Positions 27,757 to 36,826 of a stretch of DNA of 64,000 nucleotides are shown piece by piece. Origin of the DNA: Photorhabdus asymbiotica (lineage in GTDB: Bacteria > Pseudomonadota > Gammaproteobacteria > Enterobacterales > Enterobacteriaceae); NCBI RefSeq assembly GCF_003634575.1, contig NZ_RBLJ01000001.1, positions 744,001-808,000 of the forward strand, in the 5' to 3' direction. Under the pieces are notes generated by a model. It was not told where the DNA came from. It was given only the letters and a program-made list of their open reading frames with translations, and made no database searches. Every line of letters starts with the position of its first letter. The first letter of the stretch is position 1. The position numbers and the translations under genes were made by a program.

Positions 27757-27941
27757 TATACCCAATAGATTTCAAGATGCATCGCGACGGCAATGGAGCG
27801 AATCCCCGGGAGCATATACCCAATAGATTTCGAGTTGCAGCGCGGCGACAAGTGAATGAATCCCCAGGAGCATAGATAACTATGTGACTGGGGTGAGTGA
27901 GTGCAGCCAACAAAGAGGCAACTTGAAAGATAACAGGTATA
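27757..27941 (+). repeat. Composite ERIC: half-element joined to a second element
   Basis: 27757-27814 is the left half of a GCATCGCGACGG-type ERIC up to CCCCGGGAGCA. At 27815 a second ERIC starts (GCAGCGCGGCGACAAGTG left arm). Its right arm (GAGTGCAGCCAACAAAGAGG, CAACTTGAAAGATAACAGG) is that of the first subtype. The unit looks like the product of recombination between two elements at AGCATA. Confidence 0.88.
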
Positions 27942-28192
27942 TATTGATCGTTACAGCTCTATTGCAGTATATAAAACGGTTCATCTGATTTTTATGTTAT
28001 TTATTATTAGGTAAGGAGAACAGATATCCAATAGAATGATTTTATGCGCTAAAAAACTGTCTATTAATTCATAAATTAATAAACATTAAATGGATTTATT
28101 AAAGTTTTAAAAAATCTTAGCGATACATTTCATTGAACATCTGCCTCCGTTACATGGAAATATTAAAAATGTAAATAACATGAGGTAAAAAT

Positions 28193-29707
28193 ATGAAAAA
28201 AATTTTTTTAGCTACACTTATTACAGGGATTGTGTCAACAAATTGTTTCGCACAAACACTCTCCGAAAGCAAAAATGAACATACCGCTGATTTGCAATAC
28301 AACACCAGCAACGAAGCTCCGCTATTAAAATCTACCGATCCGGAAGCTGATCGATTCAAACATGTTGGAAAATTAAAAATTAATTCCCATTGCACCGCTA
28401 CACTCATTGCCGGTTCAGAAAACCCTAACCCAAATCAACAAGCGCTTATTCTTTCTGCAGGTCATTGTCTTGACGATTCCTTAGGGAGCAACGACGTGAC
28501 TATTGATCAGCCTGCGGGCGCGGGTTGGACATATACACCAAATTACTTTATTGACTTAATTAATGAACACCAACCCGTTAAAATCGACAGGGTTTTATAC
28601 GCAACAATGAAAGGTGGTGACCTTGCGATCTTCAGACTCAAAGCAACTTATGGTGAGTTAGCAAAGCGCGGAATACATCCAGTCACTTTACATAAAAATC
28701 ACGAACCATCAATAAATCAGCCAATTGAACTTGCTCATATTCCGGTCAATGGCGTAGAGGGTGATAAACGTTATTTACGCTATTCGGCTTGCCAAATTCT
28801 TGGAAAAACTCCACTTTTATATGAACATGTATGGACTTGGACTCCGGCGGTTCCTGTTAATTGCGCCGGTGTCGCGGGAGGAACTTCTGGTTCACCGGTC
28901 ATATTGAAAGATCAATCTGCGATAATTGGTGTATTAAATACCACCGTCGAGCAAAATTACACGGGTTGCGGTCTTGGTCGACCTTGCGAAATAGTTAATA
29001 ATGTTGGTTTCTCACGTGCAGGTGCCAGTTACTATATTCCTGTTGACAAAATTGCACGCGCATTTACCCCTGATGGAAAACTGGATTTAAGTAAACTTGA
29101 TGATGGAAAAGGGATCACTATTAACGTTAGCGGCCCACAGATTACTAAAAGCACAGTTAACAACAAACCTGCCACATGGAATTTACGTCTTGAGGAACAG
29201 GGATTTGATAAGATCCGCTATAAGGAAGGACTGGCGAGTAGTATTGATTGTTCAGATCCTAAAGGATACAGCAAACCTATTTCAGTCACGACACAACCGC
29301 TGGATAAACTCACCGTTCCTGCCAAAGAAGGGATTCACGCCATATGTGTTATTGGACAACATTCTGCAAATAAAAGCTGGCAGGATATGTCTAACGCATC
29401 AATAAAATTACGTGAAATTGACAATACTCCTCCATCAATAAAACCAGCGATAAGATTAATTTTTGAAGCAGATGATCGGTGGGTTGTTGACCCTAGTTTT
29501 AATCCGTGGGAAATCGTTGACTTACGTATAAAATCAGGGCCGGTGAAATCTACAAAATGCGATGATCACACTGGTTACTCTATTTATAGAAGAATACCGA
29601 TTTCTCTTATGAAGAAAGATGCCCCAGTGCGCTTTTGTGTATACGGCTTAGATCAAGCTGGTAACGCAGGACCAATCTCCTTTGAGGACTTCAAGGAAAA
29701 TAAATAA
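28193..29707 (+). CDS. Secreted trypsin-like serine protease with C-terminal extension
   Basis: 504 residues. Signal peptide 1-20 (MKKIFLATLITGIVSTNCFA, cleavage before QT). The S1 chymotrypsin-fold domain spans about 55-300 with a full triad: His91 in LSAGHC, Asp143 in GGDLAIF and Ser234 in GGTSGSPV. Several Cys pairs (67/92, 200/224, and others) suit a periplasmic or secreted enzyme. Residues about 315-504 contain two similar ~90-residue modules (each with C.D..GYS), perhaps Ig-like. GAGG lies 7 bases before ATG. It is flanked by its own terminator, so monocistronic. Substrate unknown; secretion to the host is plausible but inferred. Confidence 0.88.
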   Translation: MKKIFLATLITGIVSTNCFAQTLSESKNEHTADLQYNTSNEAPLLKSTDPEADRFKHVGKLKINSHCTATLIAGSENPNPNQQALILSAGHCLDDSLGSNDVTIDQPAGAGWTYTPNYFIDLINEHQPVKIDRVLYATMKGGDLAIFRLKATYGELAKRGIHPVTLHKNHEPSINQPIELAHIPVNGVEGDKRYLRYSACQILGKTPLLYEHVWTWTPAVPVNCAGVAGGTSGSPVILKDQSAIIGVLNTTVEQNYTGCGLGRPCEIVNNVGFSRAGASYYIPVDKIARAFTPDGKLDLSKLDDGKGITINVSGPQITKSTVNNKPATWNLRLEEQGFDKIRYKEGLASSIDCSDPKGYSKPISVTTQPLDKLTVPAKEGIHAICVIGQHSANKSWQDMSNASIKLREIDNTPPSIKPAIRLIFEADDRWVVDPSFNPWEIVDLRIKSGPVKSTKCDDHTGYSIYRRIPISLMKKDAPVRFCVYGLDQAGNAGPISFEDFKENK

Positions 29708-29719
29708 ATCTTTAAAATT

Positions 29720-29745
29720 GGCCAGCCTTCGCTGGCCTTTTTTAT
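29720..29745 (+). terminator. Rho-independent terminator of the protease gene
   Basis: GGCCAGC-CTTC-GCTGGCC followed by TTTTTTATTTT, 12 bases after the stop codon. Confidence 0.93.
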
Positions 29746-30105
29746 TTTCACTGATAAATATAAAATCAATTAAAACCTCTCAGTTTCGTTCAAGTTCGAT
29801 GTAATAAACATTACCTCTAAAAATATTAAAATAACAAACATATAGATGATATCCTTACTCAATTGATAGAATTATTTTAAAATAAAAAAAACCGATTTGT
29901 TATTATTTACAAAATAAACCACATTTGTAAAAGATATATTCACTAACATTTCATCAGGTTACATCCCAATACATATCAGAAAGTTAATTTTTTACAAAAA
30001 TAGCTCAATATATAAAAATATGAATTATACTTATAATTACCATTACGATATCAATAACGTTCAACAATGAAGTTCCGAATAATTTCATCAAAGGAGCTTA
30101 TTAAT
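29746..30105. other. AT-rich intergenic region; no gene seen
   Basis: 360 bases without a supported frame. It should contain the promoter of the next gene; the AAGGAG ribosome site is at its right end (about 30091). Confidence 0.4.
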
Positions 30106-30678
30106 ATGATGACTTTGAAAACTTTAATTGGTACAGCTATTGTGATTTTATCTTCGTCAACACAATTAGCTTTCGCTACTGAGACAAAAGAAAACGTTAC
30201 CGAGGAGAAGGCGAAATTAGAAATTTCGAAGGATAAGATCTCTAATCTATCAGCCACATATGCATTAGAAATTAAAAACTCGTCCGCCACAAAGAGCATT
30301 ACCCTTGTTACGCAATCATCTAATTGCATGTACGATAGTGGAGATAAAAAAATACGTTTAGAAGCGGGTCAAACCTATCTGGGAAATTTGAAAGATAATA
30401 ATAACTTAGTAGAAGGATGTACAAATGAAACTAAAACTGTAAATTGGAATGTTAGTTATATTAATATTTCCAATACAGACTCAGAAAGCTGTACACTCAC
30501 ATTTCAGCATGGCCGTGGTCATGCTAATTCAGATGGAGCTAGTCCAGAATGGTATACCTTAATTAAAGGCTGTCCTGATATAGTTGAAAATGCCATCTGT
30601 GGAGGCCAAATTTGTTATAATAGCCAGGCATTTTGGGTAAGAAATCGCAGTGTAAGTATAGAATTTTCTGTTAAATAA
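30106..30678 (+). CDS. Secreted Cys-containing protein of unknown function
   Basis: Start chosen at the ATGATG after AAAGGAG, giving MMTLKTLIGTAIVILSS..., a clear signal peptide cut after about residue 25 (AFAT/ETK). The open frame upstream adds 13 residues that would spoil the signal. The mature part (~165 residues) has six cysteines (SSNC, EGCT, SESC, KGCP, AICG, QICYN), probably three disulfides, and ends WVRNRSVSIEFSVK. I do not recognise the family. It is followed by a convergent methyltransferase gene about 100 bp away. It could be an exported host-interaction or adhesin-like protein. Confidence 0.7.
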   Translation: MMTLKTLIGTAIVILSSSTQLAFATETKENVTEEKAKLEISKDKISNLSATYALEIKNSSATKSITLVTQSSNCMYDSGDKKIRLEAGQTYLGNLKDNNNLVEGCTNETKTVNWNVSYINISNTDSESCTLTFQHGRGHANSDGASPEWYTLIKGCPDIVENAICGGQICYNSQAFWVRNRSVSIEFSVK

Positions 30679-30778
30679 ATTTAAATGTATTAGTTGCAAC
30701 TTTATTTAAATTGCCAGAATTACAAAAATGAGGGGTATTTCCCCTCATTCCATACTATAAATTTACATGTAAATAACT

Positions 30779-31474
30779 CTATTTTTTTGCTACACCAATG
30801 ATAATGTAGTTCCATTTTTTAGGAATTATTCTTGAAAATATAAATCTGTCAAGAAAATTTAATATTTTTCTTTGTTTTTCTGTTCTGCCAAAACAGGAAA
30901 TAAATCCTGTGGTAATATATTCAACACTTGAAAATTGGTGTAAATACTCATTCATCTCGTTTATTGTTATGTATCTCCATTCATCTCCCCATTGGATAAA
31001 TTTAGATCTTAGTATCTTATGTAAAGGAGATGCTGATAGATTTTCGGCAAACCAATATTCTCCTCCTTTCTTTAAAGATTTGTATATTTCTGATATAGCA
31101 ATTTTCTGATTTTCAACATTATTACTACGGCCTATACCTCCGATAACTGATTTAGACAGCACAATATCTAATTCATTTTCATATGGTATATCCAGCGCAT
31201 TTATATTTTCATATGTAATAGAATCACTAAGATTGTAGTCTTTATGTTTCTGATAAGCTTTTTTATTTGGGCCTCCGAGATCTGAGCAAATTACCTTAGC
31301 ACCATTTAATGATGCCCATAATGACAAACCACCATTATGGCTACCAATCTCCAAAACTTTAGCATTTTCTAGACTGATTTTTCCTCTTGAAAGCCAAAAA
31401 CCTAAACATTTAGACCAACTATTAATATCCCATTCAATGATATCGTTTAAGGTAGAGCGTGAAATGTTTTTCAT
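30779..31474 (-). CDS. Class I SAM-dependent methyltransferase (copy A)
   Basis: 231 residues. Motif I is VLEIGSHNGGLSLWA, followed by ICSDLGG and, after the central strand, LDIVLSKSVIGGIGR. The end FIFSRIIPKKWNYIIIGVAKK suggests a small-molecule or glycan O-methylase. A near-identical gene lies at 43095 in the opposite orientation (about 30 differing residues by eye), and a broken third copy at 40402. Like copy B, it is preceded by a truncated phosphoethanolamine-transferase-like segment. Methylation of LPS or another surface glycan is my inference from the neighbours. Confidence 0.8.
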   Translation of the reverse strand: MKNISRSTLNDIIEWDINSWSKCLGFWLSRGKISLENAKVLEIGSHNGGLSLWASLNGAKVICSDLGGPNKKAYQKHKDYNLSDSITYENINALDIPYENELDIVLSKSVIGGIGRSNNVENQKIAISEIYKSLKKGGEYWFAENLSASPLHKILRSKFIQWGDEWRYITINEMNEYLHQFSSVEYITTGFISCFGRTEKQRKILNFLDRFIFSRIIPKKWNYIIIGVAKK

Positions 31475-31523
31475 TAGATTGCACCTAGCGTTGATTTATT
31501 TCGGGCCAATCCCGATATAAGAA

Positions 31524-31650
31524 TATACCCAATAGATTTCGAGTTGCAGCGCGGCGGCAAGTGAACGAATCCCCAGGAGCATAAATAACTCTGTGACTGG
31601 GGTGAGTGAAATCAGCCAACAAAGCAGCAACTAGAAAGATGAAGGATATA
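31524..31650 (+). repeat. ERIC element between methyltransferase A and the truncated transferase
   Basis: TATACCC to GGATATA, complete. It interrupts the spacer that, in copy B (43040-43094), joins the truncated transferase directly to the methyltransferase (shared CCCGATATAA). Confidence 0.92.
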
Positions 31651-31891
31651 GATAGGAACTAAAGCCCGGAGAGCCATATATCAGGCTCATAGAGGCATAA
31701 ATGAGAGTGACGATACCAAGAAATAAAATAAGAACTTTACGAACCTCCATTATAATTTCGTTTAGCAATAAGAAAGTAGATAATATGGCAGGGAAATATG
31801 CTGCTATTTTTACTCGGCAACCCAAAGTTACATGAGATAAAAGGCAAAAAATACAGAGTATAGTAGCCAGTAATATTATATATATTTTTTT
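31651..31891 (-). pseudogene. Truncated phosphoethanolamine-transferase-like N-terminus (copy A)
   Basis: The minus strand from ATG 31891 encodes MKKIYIILLATILCIFCLL, then SHVTLGCRVKIAAYFPAIL and LFLGIVTLIYASMSLIYGSP. This aligns with residues 1-85 of the full-length protein at 41030. It lacks the remaining helices and the catalytic domain. A second truncated copy lies at 42824. Both precede a methyltransferase. Confidence 0.75.
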
Positions 31892-32139
31892 CATATTTAT
31901 TATCAATAGGATATCGTACAACGGTAGAAATCAGTTTAACTTTCTAAAAAAAGAAAATGAGATTTATTTTTTCATCCAACCAAGTTCTCCATGAGTACTA
32001 TGTAGTGTATTATTACACTACGGAATTCAGGGTAATCTAATATCTCAGCAAATCAGAATATTATAAATAGAGAAGCCCTGAATATCTTTTAATAACCGAA
32101 CGATTAGCCACTTAACTGTTAATTACGTAAGAACCTGAT

Positions 32140-32610
32140 AATACTCTCGAAAGTCTTTACCGCATTAAGGAAGAGTTTGTTAAATATTTCAAACCCTGAT
32201 CACAATAAATTATTAATTTAAAGATAAAGTAGAGCGTTAGTTCTCCATATGGAGCAGACGTTATTAATTTAATACATCATGATAATTTTAGTCCAAGAAT
32301 GAAGCCTTGGAAAGATTTGACTGTAATCTGTCAAACAGATAGACCACCAGTAGTAAGCTATGACTATGTAACGGAATATACTGGAAAAAATGGCGGTATC
32401 TTTATATCTTATTAAACTCAACCTGGATTAAAACCGCGAATTAATGATAATAAAATAAAAGTATTAGAATATCTTAGCCCCCTGATGGCCTCCCAAAAAT
32501 TTCGTAACAGATAATTTACAACAAAAACTAGCTAAGCCAGAAATTACACTAAAAATATTATCTGACAACTGGATAGATGATAGGAATATAAGAGGTCAGA
32601 ACATATAGAA
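32140..32610 (+). pseudogene. Decayed coding region of unknown family
   Basis: Interrupted frames on the plus strand read TLESLYRIKEEFVKYFK, then ADVINLIHHDNFSPRMKPW and KDLTVICQTDRPPVVSYDYV, then a stop and TQPGLKPRINDNKIKVLEYL, then FVTDNLQQKLAKPEITLKIL. The composition is coding-like but broken by at least two stops and a shift. I cannot name the family. Confidence 0.45.
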
Positions 32611-32661
32611 AAGCACAAACATAACATCAATTGAATGCTTGGTGCATCCGTGCACCAAATG

Positions 32662-33090
32662 CTACCTAAGTTCATGTCTTGCTGCTTCCGCTAAAAAGTG
32701 GCTTCTATCTCGATATTGTATTGGGCTTTCTTTGACCCGATTATCAATACGCTGAATGAGCGTATCGGGTAATGAGATATTAATACGCTGCTGCTTCCCG
32801 GAAAACTCAGATAAATCAACATCAATAACAAACCAACTATCAATGTATTGATATTCTGTGTTTTTTACATAGACCCGATAGCCTGGGTCCTGAATTTGTT
32901 CAACACCGCTACTGTTTGCGACCATATCTTCAACAGTTAACAAGATAGCTTCACGCGCCATTATCGCAATGTCTTCTTTATTATCAGCAGCAGAGAAACA
33001 ACCATAATCTTCGGTACACAACGCAGGAATAACCAAGTCATACGCGGTGTTTTCATCTTTCGGAAACTCAACACCTACTGAGAAAAACAT
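32662..33090 (-). CDS. HicB-like antitoxin, no HicA partner visible
   Basis: Start set at ATG 33090 (MFFSVGVEFPKDENTAYDLV) since GGAGG is 6 bases upstream. The 142-residue protein has the HicB-like degraded RNase H-type N-domain (ALCTEDYGCFSAADNKEDIA) and a C-terminal ribbon-helix-helix (RINISLPDTLIQRIDNRV). HicB antitoxins normally follow a small hicA mRNA interferase gene; none is found here. The gene 48 bases upstream is another antitoxin-type regulator, so the pair may be a fused remnant of two modules. Confidence 0.82.
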   Translation of the reverse strand: MFFSVGVEFPKDENTAYDLVIPALCTEDYGCFSAADNKEDIAIMAREAILLTVEDMVANSSGVEQIQDPGYRVYVKNTEYQYIDSWFVIDVDLSEFSGKQQRINISLPDTLIQRIDNRVKESPIQYRDRSHFLAEAARHELR

Positions 33091-33138
33091 GATAACCTCC
33101 AATTGCATGATAAAGATACCGGGTAGATCTGACGAAAG

Positions 33139-33417
33139 TTAAAGCGTTATCTGGTTTTTTTCGATACCACAAGCTTGGGCATAACGCGCAAGAGTATCTA
33201 TGCTGGCTTTGTTAATATTGCTTTCCATGCGAGAAACTGTCGGTGGCTTAACGCCCATACATTCAGCCACTTGAGCGCGTGTAATACCTGCATGATTACG
33301 CCATTCAGCTAGCAACGCTTGTAATTTTTCTTTTCGTTCTTCTACTTCGTATGCTGCCCGGTATTCCGGATCTTTCATCCATTCATCATGTAATTCGTCA
33401 TGGGTTTTTAATTTCAT
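33139..33417 (-). CDS. XRE-family antitoxin (HigA-like), toxin truncated
   Basis: 92 residues, MKLKTHDELHDEWMKDPEYR at the N-terminus and a helix-turn-helix in the second half (ITRAQVAECMGVKPPTVSRME). This layout is standard for antitoxins paired with RelE/HigB toxins of the KKTPKSEIELA type, whose gene normally overlaps the antitoxin start. Here only the last 25 codons of that toxin remain, overlapping exactly as expected. Confidence 0.85.
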   Translation of the reverse strand: MKLKTHDELHDEWMKDPEYRAAYEVEERKEKLQALLAEWRNHAGITRAQVAECMGVKPPTVSRMESNINKASIDTLARYAQACGIEKNQITL

Positions 33418-33477
33418 GTTTGATTTCCTCCAGTCTGCGCTTAGCTAGCTCGATTTCGCTTTTTGGCGTCTTTTTTT
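33398..33477 (-). pseudogene. RelE/HigB-type toxin, C-terminal remnant only
   Basis: The minus strand reads stop-KKTPKSEIELAKRRLEEIKH then EIKNP-stop, the end of a RelE/HigB toxin, overlapping the antitoxin by about 20 bases. Nothing upstream continues the frame. Confidence 0.8.
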
Positions 33478-33796
33478 AACTAGCCGATCATACTTCACTT
33501 TGTTTCAATAGCGTTAATCCTGTGAAGTTAAAGCCTATGGGTGGAATTTAGCGGATTAGGAAAGAGACAATAGTTCTATATCGTACTTACCAACTCGATT
33601 TGGATCTTGAAGATTTGAGCAAGTGAACCCTACAAATACGCTCATTTATTACCCAAAATTTGTTCGCAATCCACTCACAATCAATTCATGTCTTGCTAAA
33701 TCATTATTTTGGTCATTTATTGACACGTAAATCTCCTCGATTTTTATCGTATCCAGCCTCGTTCAATGCTTCAAAACGCTACCTTGGCAAGAATTG
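33478..33796. other. Non-coding or degenerate stretch before the fibre fragment
   Basis: No supported gene in about 320 bases. A short open frame at 33660-34001 is a shadow of the fibre fragment. The right end holds a GTGAGTT also found before the shared 32-bp fibre sequence at 45346. Confidence 0.4.
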
Positions 33797-33811
33797 CGGT
33801 GAGTTAATCGG

Positions 33812-33843
33812 TTACAAAAAACCTTGGTTTAGCGGAAACGGTG
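33812..33843 (+). repeat. 32-bp inverted repeat shared with the active fibre (45346-45377)
   Basis: The bases coding for TKNLGLAETV are identical in the fragment (plus strand) and in the active fibre gene (minus strand). This is a natural crossover point where an inversion would swap C-terminal tips. Confidence 0.85.
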
Positions 33844-34080
33844 ACACAGGCGAGAAATGCGTTTCCAAAATCGGGCGGTATTGTCAATGGCAATGTGGAT
33901 GCCACCGGGTATGTGAAGTCTGGAGATACTGCCGATGTTGTTTCCGGGCAGGACATGTGGGCGAAAAGACACATCTACGAGAGTGGGCTGCGTGTTTATA
34001 GTCCGAATCATAAACCGACTGCCGGGGATGTGGGGGCATATCCAAAATCTGGTGGTATTGTAAATGGAAATGTGGATGCC

Positions 34081-34262
34081 ACTGGATATATTTCCGGTAA
34101 GGGAGTATATGAAGCATCCGGTATTCGGGTATATAGTTCGATAAACAAGCCGTCACCGGGAGAACTCGGGGCATATACCACAGGTGAGTGCGATAGGAGA
34201 TATGGCAGCAAAAATACAGCCAATAAAGCTGCTAACGGTTGGTGGAAATGTGGAGATACTGG
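34081..34262 (+). repeat. 182-bp inverted repeat in fibre tip fragments, arm 1
   Basis: Matches the complement of 38423-38604 without gaps and with one mismatch that I can see. It encodes the end of the tip repeat up to NGWWKCGDTG. Beyond it the two tips differ completely. Confidence 0.9.
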
Positions 34263-34521
34263 AATAATGCAACAATGGAATCGATTAAAATGGAGTGCAG
34301 GACAATCATTAGATTTTAAATTTCCAACGCCTTTTCCGAATGCGGTATTAGCTATTATGGTTACTGCGGCAGAAGGATATGCAATGTTAGGTACTACTAA
34401 TAGATCTAAAACAGGGTTTACATTAACTGGTAATGCTGGTTATATAGATTGTTTTTATTTAGCGATTGGGTATTAATATATATTTAATAAGGCAGATATT
34501 ATATTTATCTGTCTTAATTTT

Positions 34522-35661
34522 TTACTTTAAAATGGATAGTTCAAATTCTTTTATAAATAAATCATAATTCATAGTTTCTTTTGACCATTCCAATGAATTT
34601 TTACTTAGTTGGCTATAATTATTTATCACATATTGCACAGCTGTAGCGCACTTATTTGGATCAATCAATTTAGGTGAAGTTAAGCAATCATTGATTGGAT
34701 CATAAGCATCATATGAACAATCAGCTTTAATTCCAGTTTGTTGATAATACTCTTCTGTAGTCATGTCGGGAATAATTCCTACACCACAATACTTATCTTT
34801 TATTGCTTCAGGTTGACCATTAGACATAGGAAATATTACAGGAATGCCATTAGATAGAGCCTCTATACATGATAACCCAAAAGCTTCTAGAATAGGAGTA
34901 CTCATATATATATCTATTTTTGAGTAGAAATCGGTCATATTGGATTGATAACCAATGAAGCTTACGTTTTCTTCAACTCCTAACTTTACTGCTAAATTAT
35001 ACAAATCATCTTTTTGCTCACCATCTCCTGCGATAATTAAATTTGCTTTTATGTGTTTATCTAATAATTGTTTTAATGTGAGTATTGAAATACCAATACC
35101 TTTTATTCCTACTAATCTAGATGCTGTTCCTAATACAATTTTTTCTCTATTTTTTATTTTGGTGTTTTTTATTGCATTACAGGATAATTTATTTATTACA
35201 GTTTGTATTTCTATGCTGGGATTAAATCTTAACTCCATTATACGTTTTGATGCATGAGAAACTGCAATCGCTGAATCTAATATTTGGAAAAATTTTAATG
35301 TTTTATTATTAATATCATATTGCCAAGAACAACCATGATCATAATAGATAAGGTCTGTATTTTTAGGTTTTCTTGATAATCTAGGGATAAAATCCCAAAT
35401 GATAGTTTTATTAGCCTTGGATTTTTCTATTTTCTTTGTAAGAATAAATTTTCTTAAAAAAGTCGGATATTTTATCGATGTTGAAGCAACTTTATTTGCA
35501 TAAGTGATCTTAAAATCTTCAAGTTCTGAAGTTAAATTTTTATTTAAGTAGTTGCTGGTGCACAATATTTCATTATCAAATGAGCTATTTTTTATATACT
35601 CAATAAAAAGTCGCTCAGCACCACCAAAACCTTGTAGATTGATTACATGTAATATTTTCAA
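34522..35661 (-). CDS. Family 4 glycosyltransferase
   Basis: 379 residues, GT-B fold. N-terminal KILHVINLQGFGGAERLFIE is the acceptor domain glycine-rich start. GTASRLVGIKGIGISILTLKQ and the YMSTPILEAFGLSCIEALSN block (EAFGLSCIEALSNGIPVI) with its Glu are the nucleotide-sugar site of GT4 enzymes. It probably adds a sugar to LPS core or O-antigen. It lies between fibre fragments and is followed by the GT25 gene upstream at 35 bases (same strand, likely one transcript). Very AT-rich, as are its neighbours, consistent with transfer. Confidence 0.88.
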   Translation of the reverse strand: MKILHVINLQGFGGAERLFIEYIKNSSFDNEILCTSNYLNKNLTSELEDFKITYANKVASTSIKYPTFLRKFILTKKIEKSKANKTIIWDFIPRLSRKPKNTDLIYYDHGCSWQYDINNKTLKFFQILDSAIAVSHASKRIMELRFNPSIEIQTVINKLSCNAIKNTKIKNREKIVLGTASRLVGIKGIGISILTLKQLLDKHIKANLIIAGDGEQKDDLYNLAVKLGVEENVSFIGYQSNMTDFYSKIDIYMSTPILEAFGLSCIEALSNGIPVIFPMSNGQPEAIKDKYCGVGIIPDMTTEEYYQQTGIKADCSYDAYDPINDCLTSPKLIDPNKCATAVQYVINNYSQLSKNSLEWSKETMNYDLFIKEFELSILK

Positions 35662-35695
35662 AATTATTCCTTATCAAAGGTAGTTTCAATAATAA

Positions 35696-36451
35696 TTATA
35701 TTTTTATACGTTTAACCCAGCTACGAACAAAAATTCTCCAAAGAAAGGCTCTGAGTTTTACATATAAATTTCTATTTTGATATTGTTCATTAAAGAATGC
35801 TATTCTTTTTTCTAATGTTATTGAGCGATCACTTTCTAATGTTGATACTGCTGATAAAGGGGTAACATCAATCACATGCGGAATAATCGCTTTTAACTTA
35901 ATAGCACCATGCTCTCTCATAAATCTCCACTTATCAGCCTCAATCCAAACTGGTGTTAAAAAATTTAGAAGATTATTGGCAGCTTTGATATTGAGCATGT
36001 ATCCATAGGTATAGTCTGCATCAATAACATTAACCAAATTATATTTGGTGGAGAGCTTTGTTTTAAATGTATCAATATATTCATTTACTACACTTAAAAG
36101 ATATACATTAGGTTTATCTTTATTCTTATAATTATAACTTTCAATTAAATTATATGATTCAATAATATTCTCATTCAGTAAGGCATCATCTTCTAGAATT
36201 AATGCTATGTCTATATTATCCTTTATCATTTTTTCATATATTTTTATATGACTTAATGAACAACCAAGAACCCCATGAGTCATACCATGTTGATGAAAGT
36301 CCTTGCTTAGGATGTTGATTTCATCTTCTGATAAATCTTTTCCATTCACTGCTTCAATAAACTCTACATTTAATCCAAGTCTATCAGCTTGATATTGAAT
36401 GGACGCTTTTCTTTCTTTGTCTTTTGGTAAGTTGATAACAAATATTTTCAT
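35696..36451 (-). CDS. Family 25 glycosyltransferase (LPS biosynthesis type)
   Basis: 251 residues beginning MKIFVINLPKDKERKASIQY, the classic GT25 start. A metal-binding DD is in ALILEDDALLNENI, and HGVLGCSLSHIKIYEKMIKD and YTYGYMLNIKAANNLL follow. Members (LgtB/LgtE, LpsA) add galactose or similar residues to lipooligosaccharide. Its stop is 34 bases before the GT4 start, so both are likely transcribed together. Confidence 0.9.
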   Translation of the reverse strand: MKIFVINLPKDKERKASIQYQADRLGLNVEFIEAVNGKDLSEDEINILSKDFHQHGMTHGVLGCSLSHIKIYEKMIKDNIDIALILEDDALLNENIIESYNLIESYNYKNKDKPNVYLLSVVNEYIDTFKTKLSTKYNLVNVIDADYTYGYMLNIKAANNLLNFLTPVWIEADKWRFMREHGAIKLKAIIPHVIDVTPLSAVSTLESDRSITLEKRIAFFNEQYQNRNLYVKLRAFLWRIFVRSWVKRIKI

Positions 36452-36550
36452 AATTATTAAAATATAATGGCTTTTATATACTTATTCTAAGAGAATTTGA
36501 TTGAAGTGGCAATGCATATGATGATATTGATGTTAATTATGTTAGTCGCC

Positions 36551-36802
36551 TTAATTCTTCATTTTGAAACTATCTCTAAAATACCACTCCAACTTCTCAA
36601 GCAAATCTCTTGCCACATCCTCGGTCATATACGTTCTCATTGGCTCTCGTCTAACATCCTTCATTTCAAAGGTATTCTCGTCAAACTTTGGATCAGAAAA
36701 GATAATATCCATAAATAGATAGCCATAAGGGTTATCTGCAGATAAACGAGCCTCTTTTAGCTGAGCAATATATTCGGCATTATTGATTTCGAGTTTAATC
36801 AT
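36551..36802 (-). CDS. Small conserved-looking protein of unknown function
   Basis: 83 residues, MIKLEINNAEYIAQLKEARL ... DVARDLLEKLEWYFRDSFKM, acidic and probably alpha/beta. ATG 36802 follows a GGTGAT. It comes just after the dinI-like pseudogene on the same strand. I do not recognise it; its position suggests phage cargo. Confidence 0.55.
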   Translation of the reverse strand: MIKLEINNAEYIAQLKEARLSADNPYGYLFMDIIFSDPKFDENTFEMKDVRREPMRTYMTEDVARDLLEKLEWYFRDSFKMKN

Positions 36803-36826
36803 GGTATCACCTATTTAACTGTATTT

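Larger units (their letters stand above)
33797..34476 (+). pseudogene. Displaced phage/tailocin tail-fibre C-terminal fragment (tip cassette 1)
   Basis: After a stop the frame reads VTKNLGLAETVTQARNAFPK and continues to 34476 (about 225 residues). TKNLGLAETV is identical to residues within the active fibre at 44611. Two repeats follow (SGGIVNGNVDATGY, ...RVYS..KP..G.(V/L)GAY), then RYGSKNTANKAANGWWKCGD and a unique tip ending YIDCFYLAIGY. No N-terminal fibre part and no start signal precede it, so it is a silent tip rather than a working gene, unless it is joined to the fibre by recombination. Confidence 0.8.

Noticed and set aside
33660..34001. Separate 113-residue plus-strand gene
   Set aside because: It is out of frame over the fibre-tip fragment and has no ribosome site or recognisable content.
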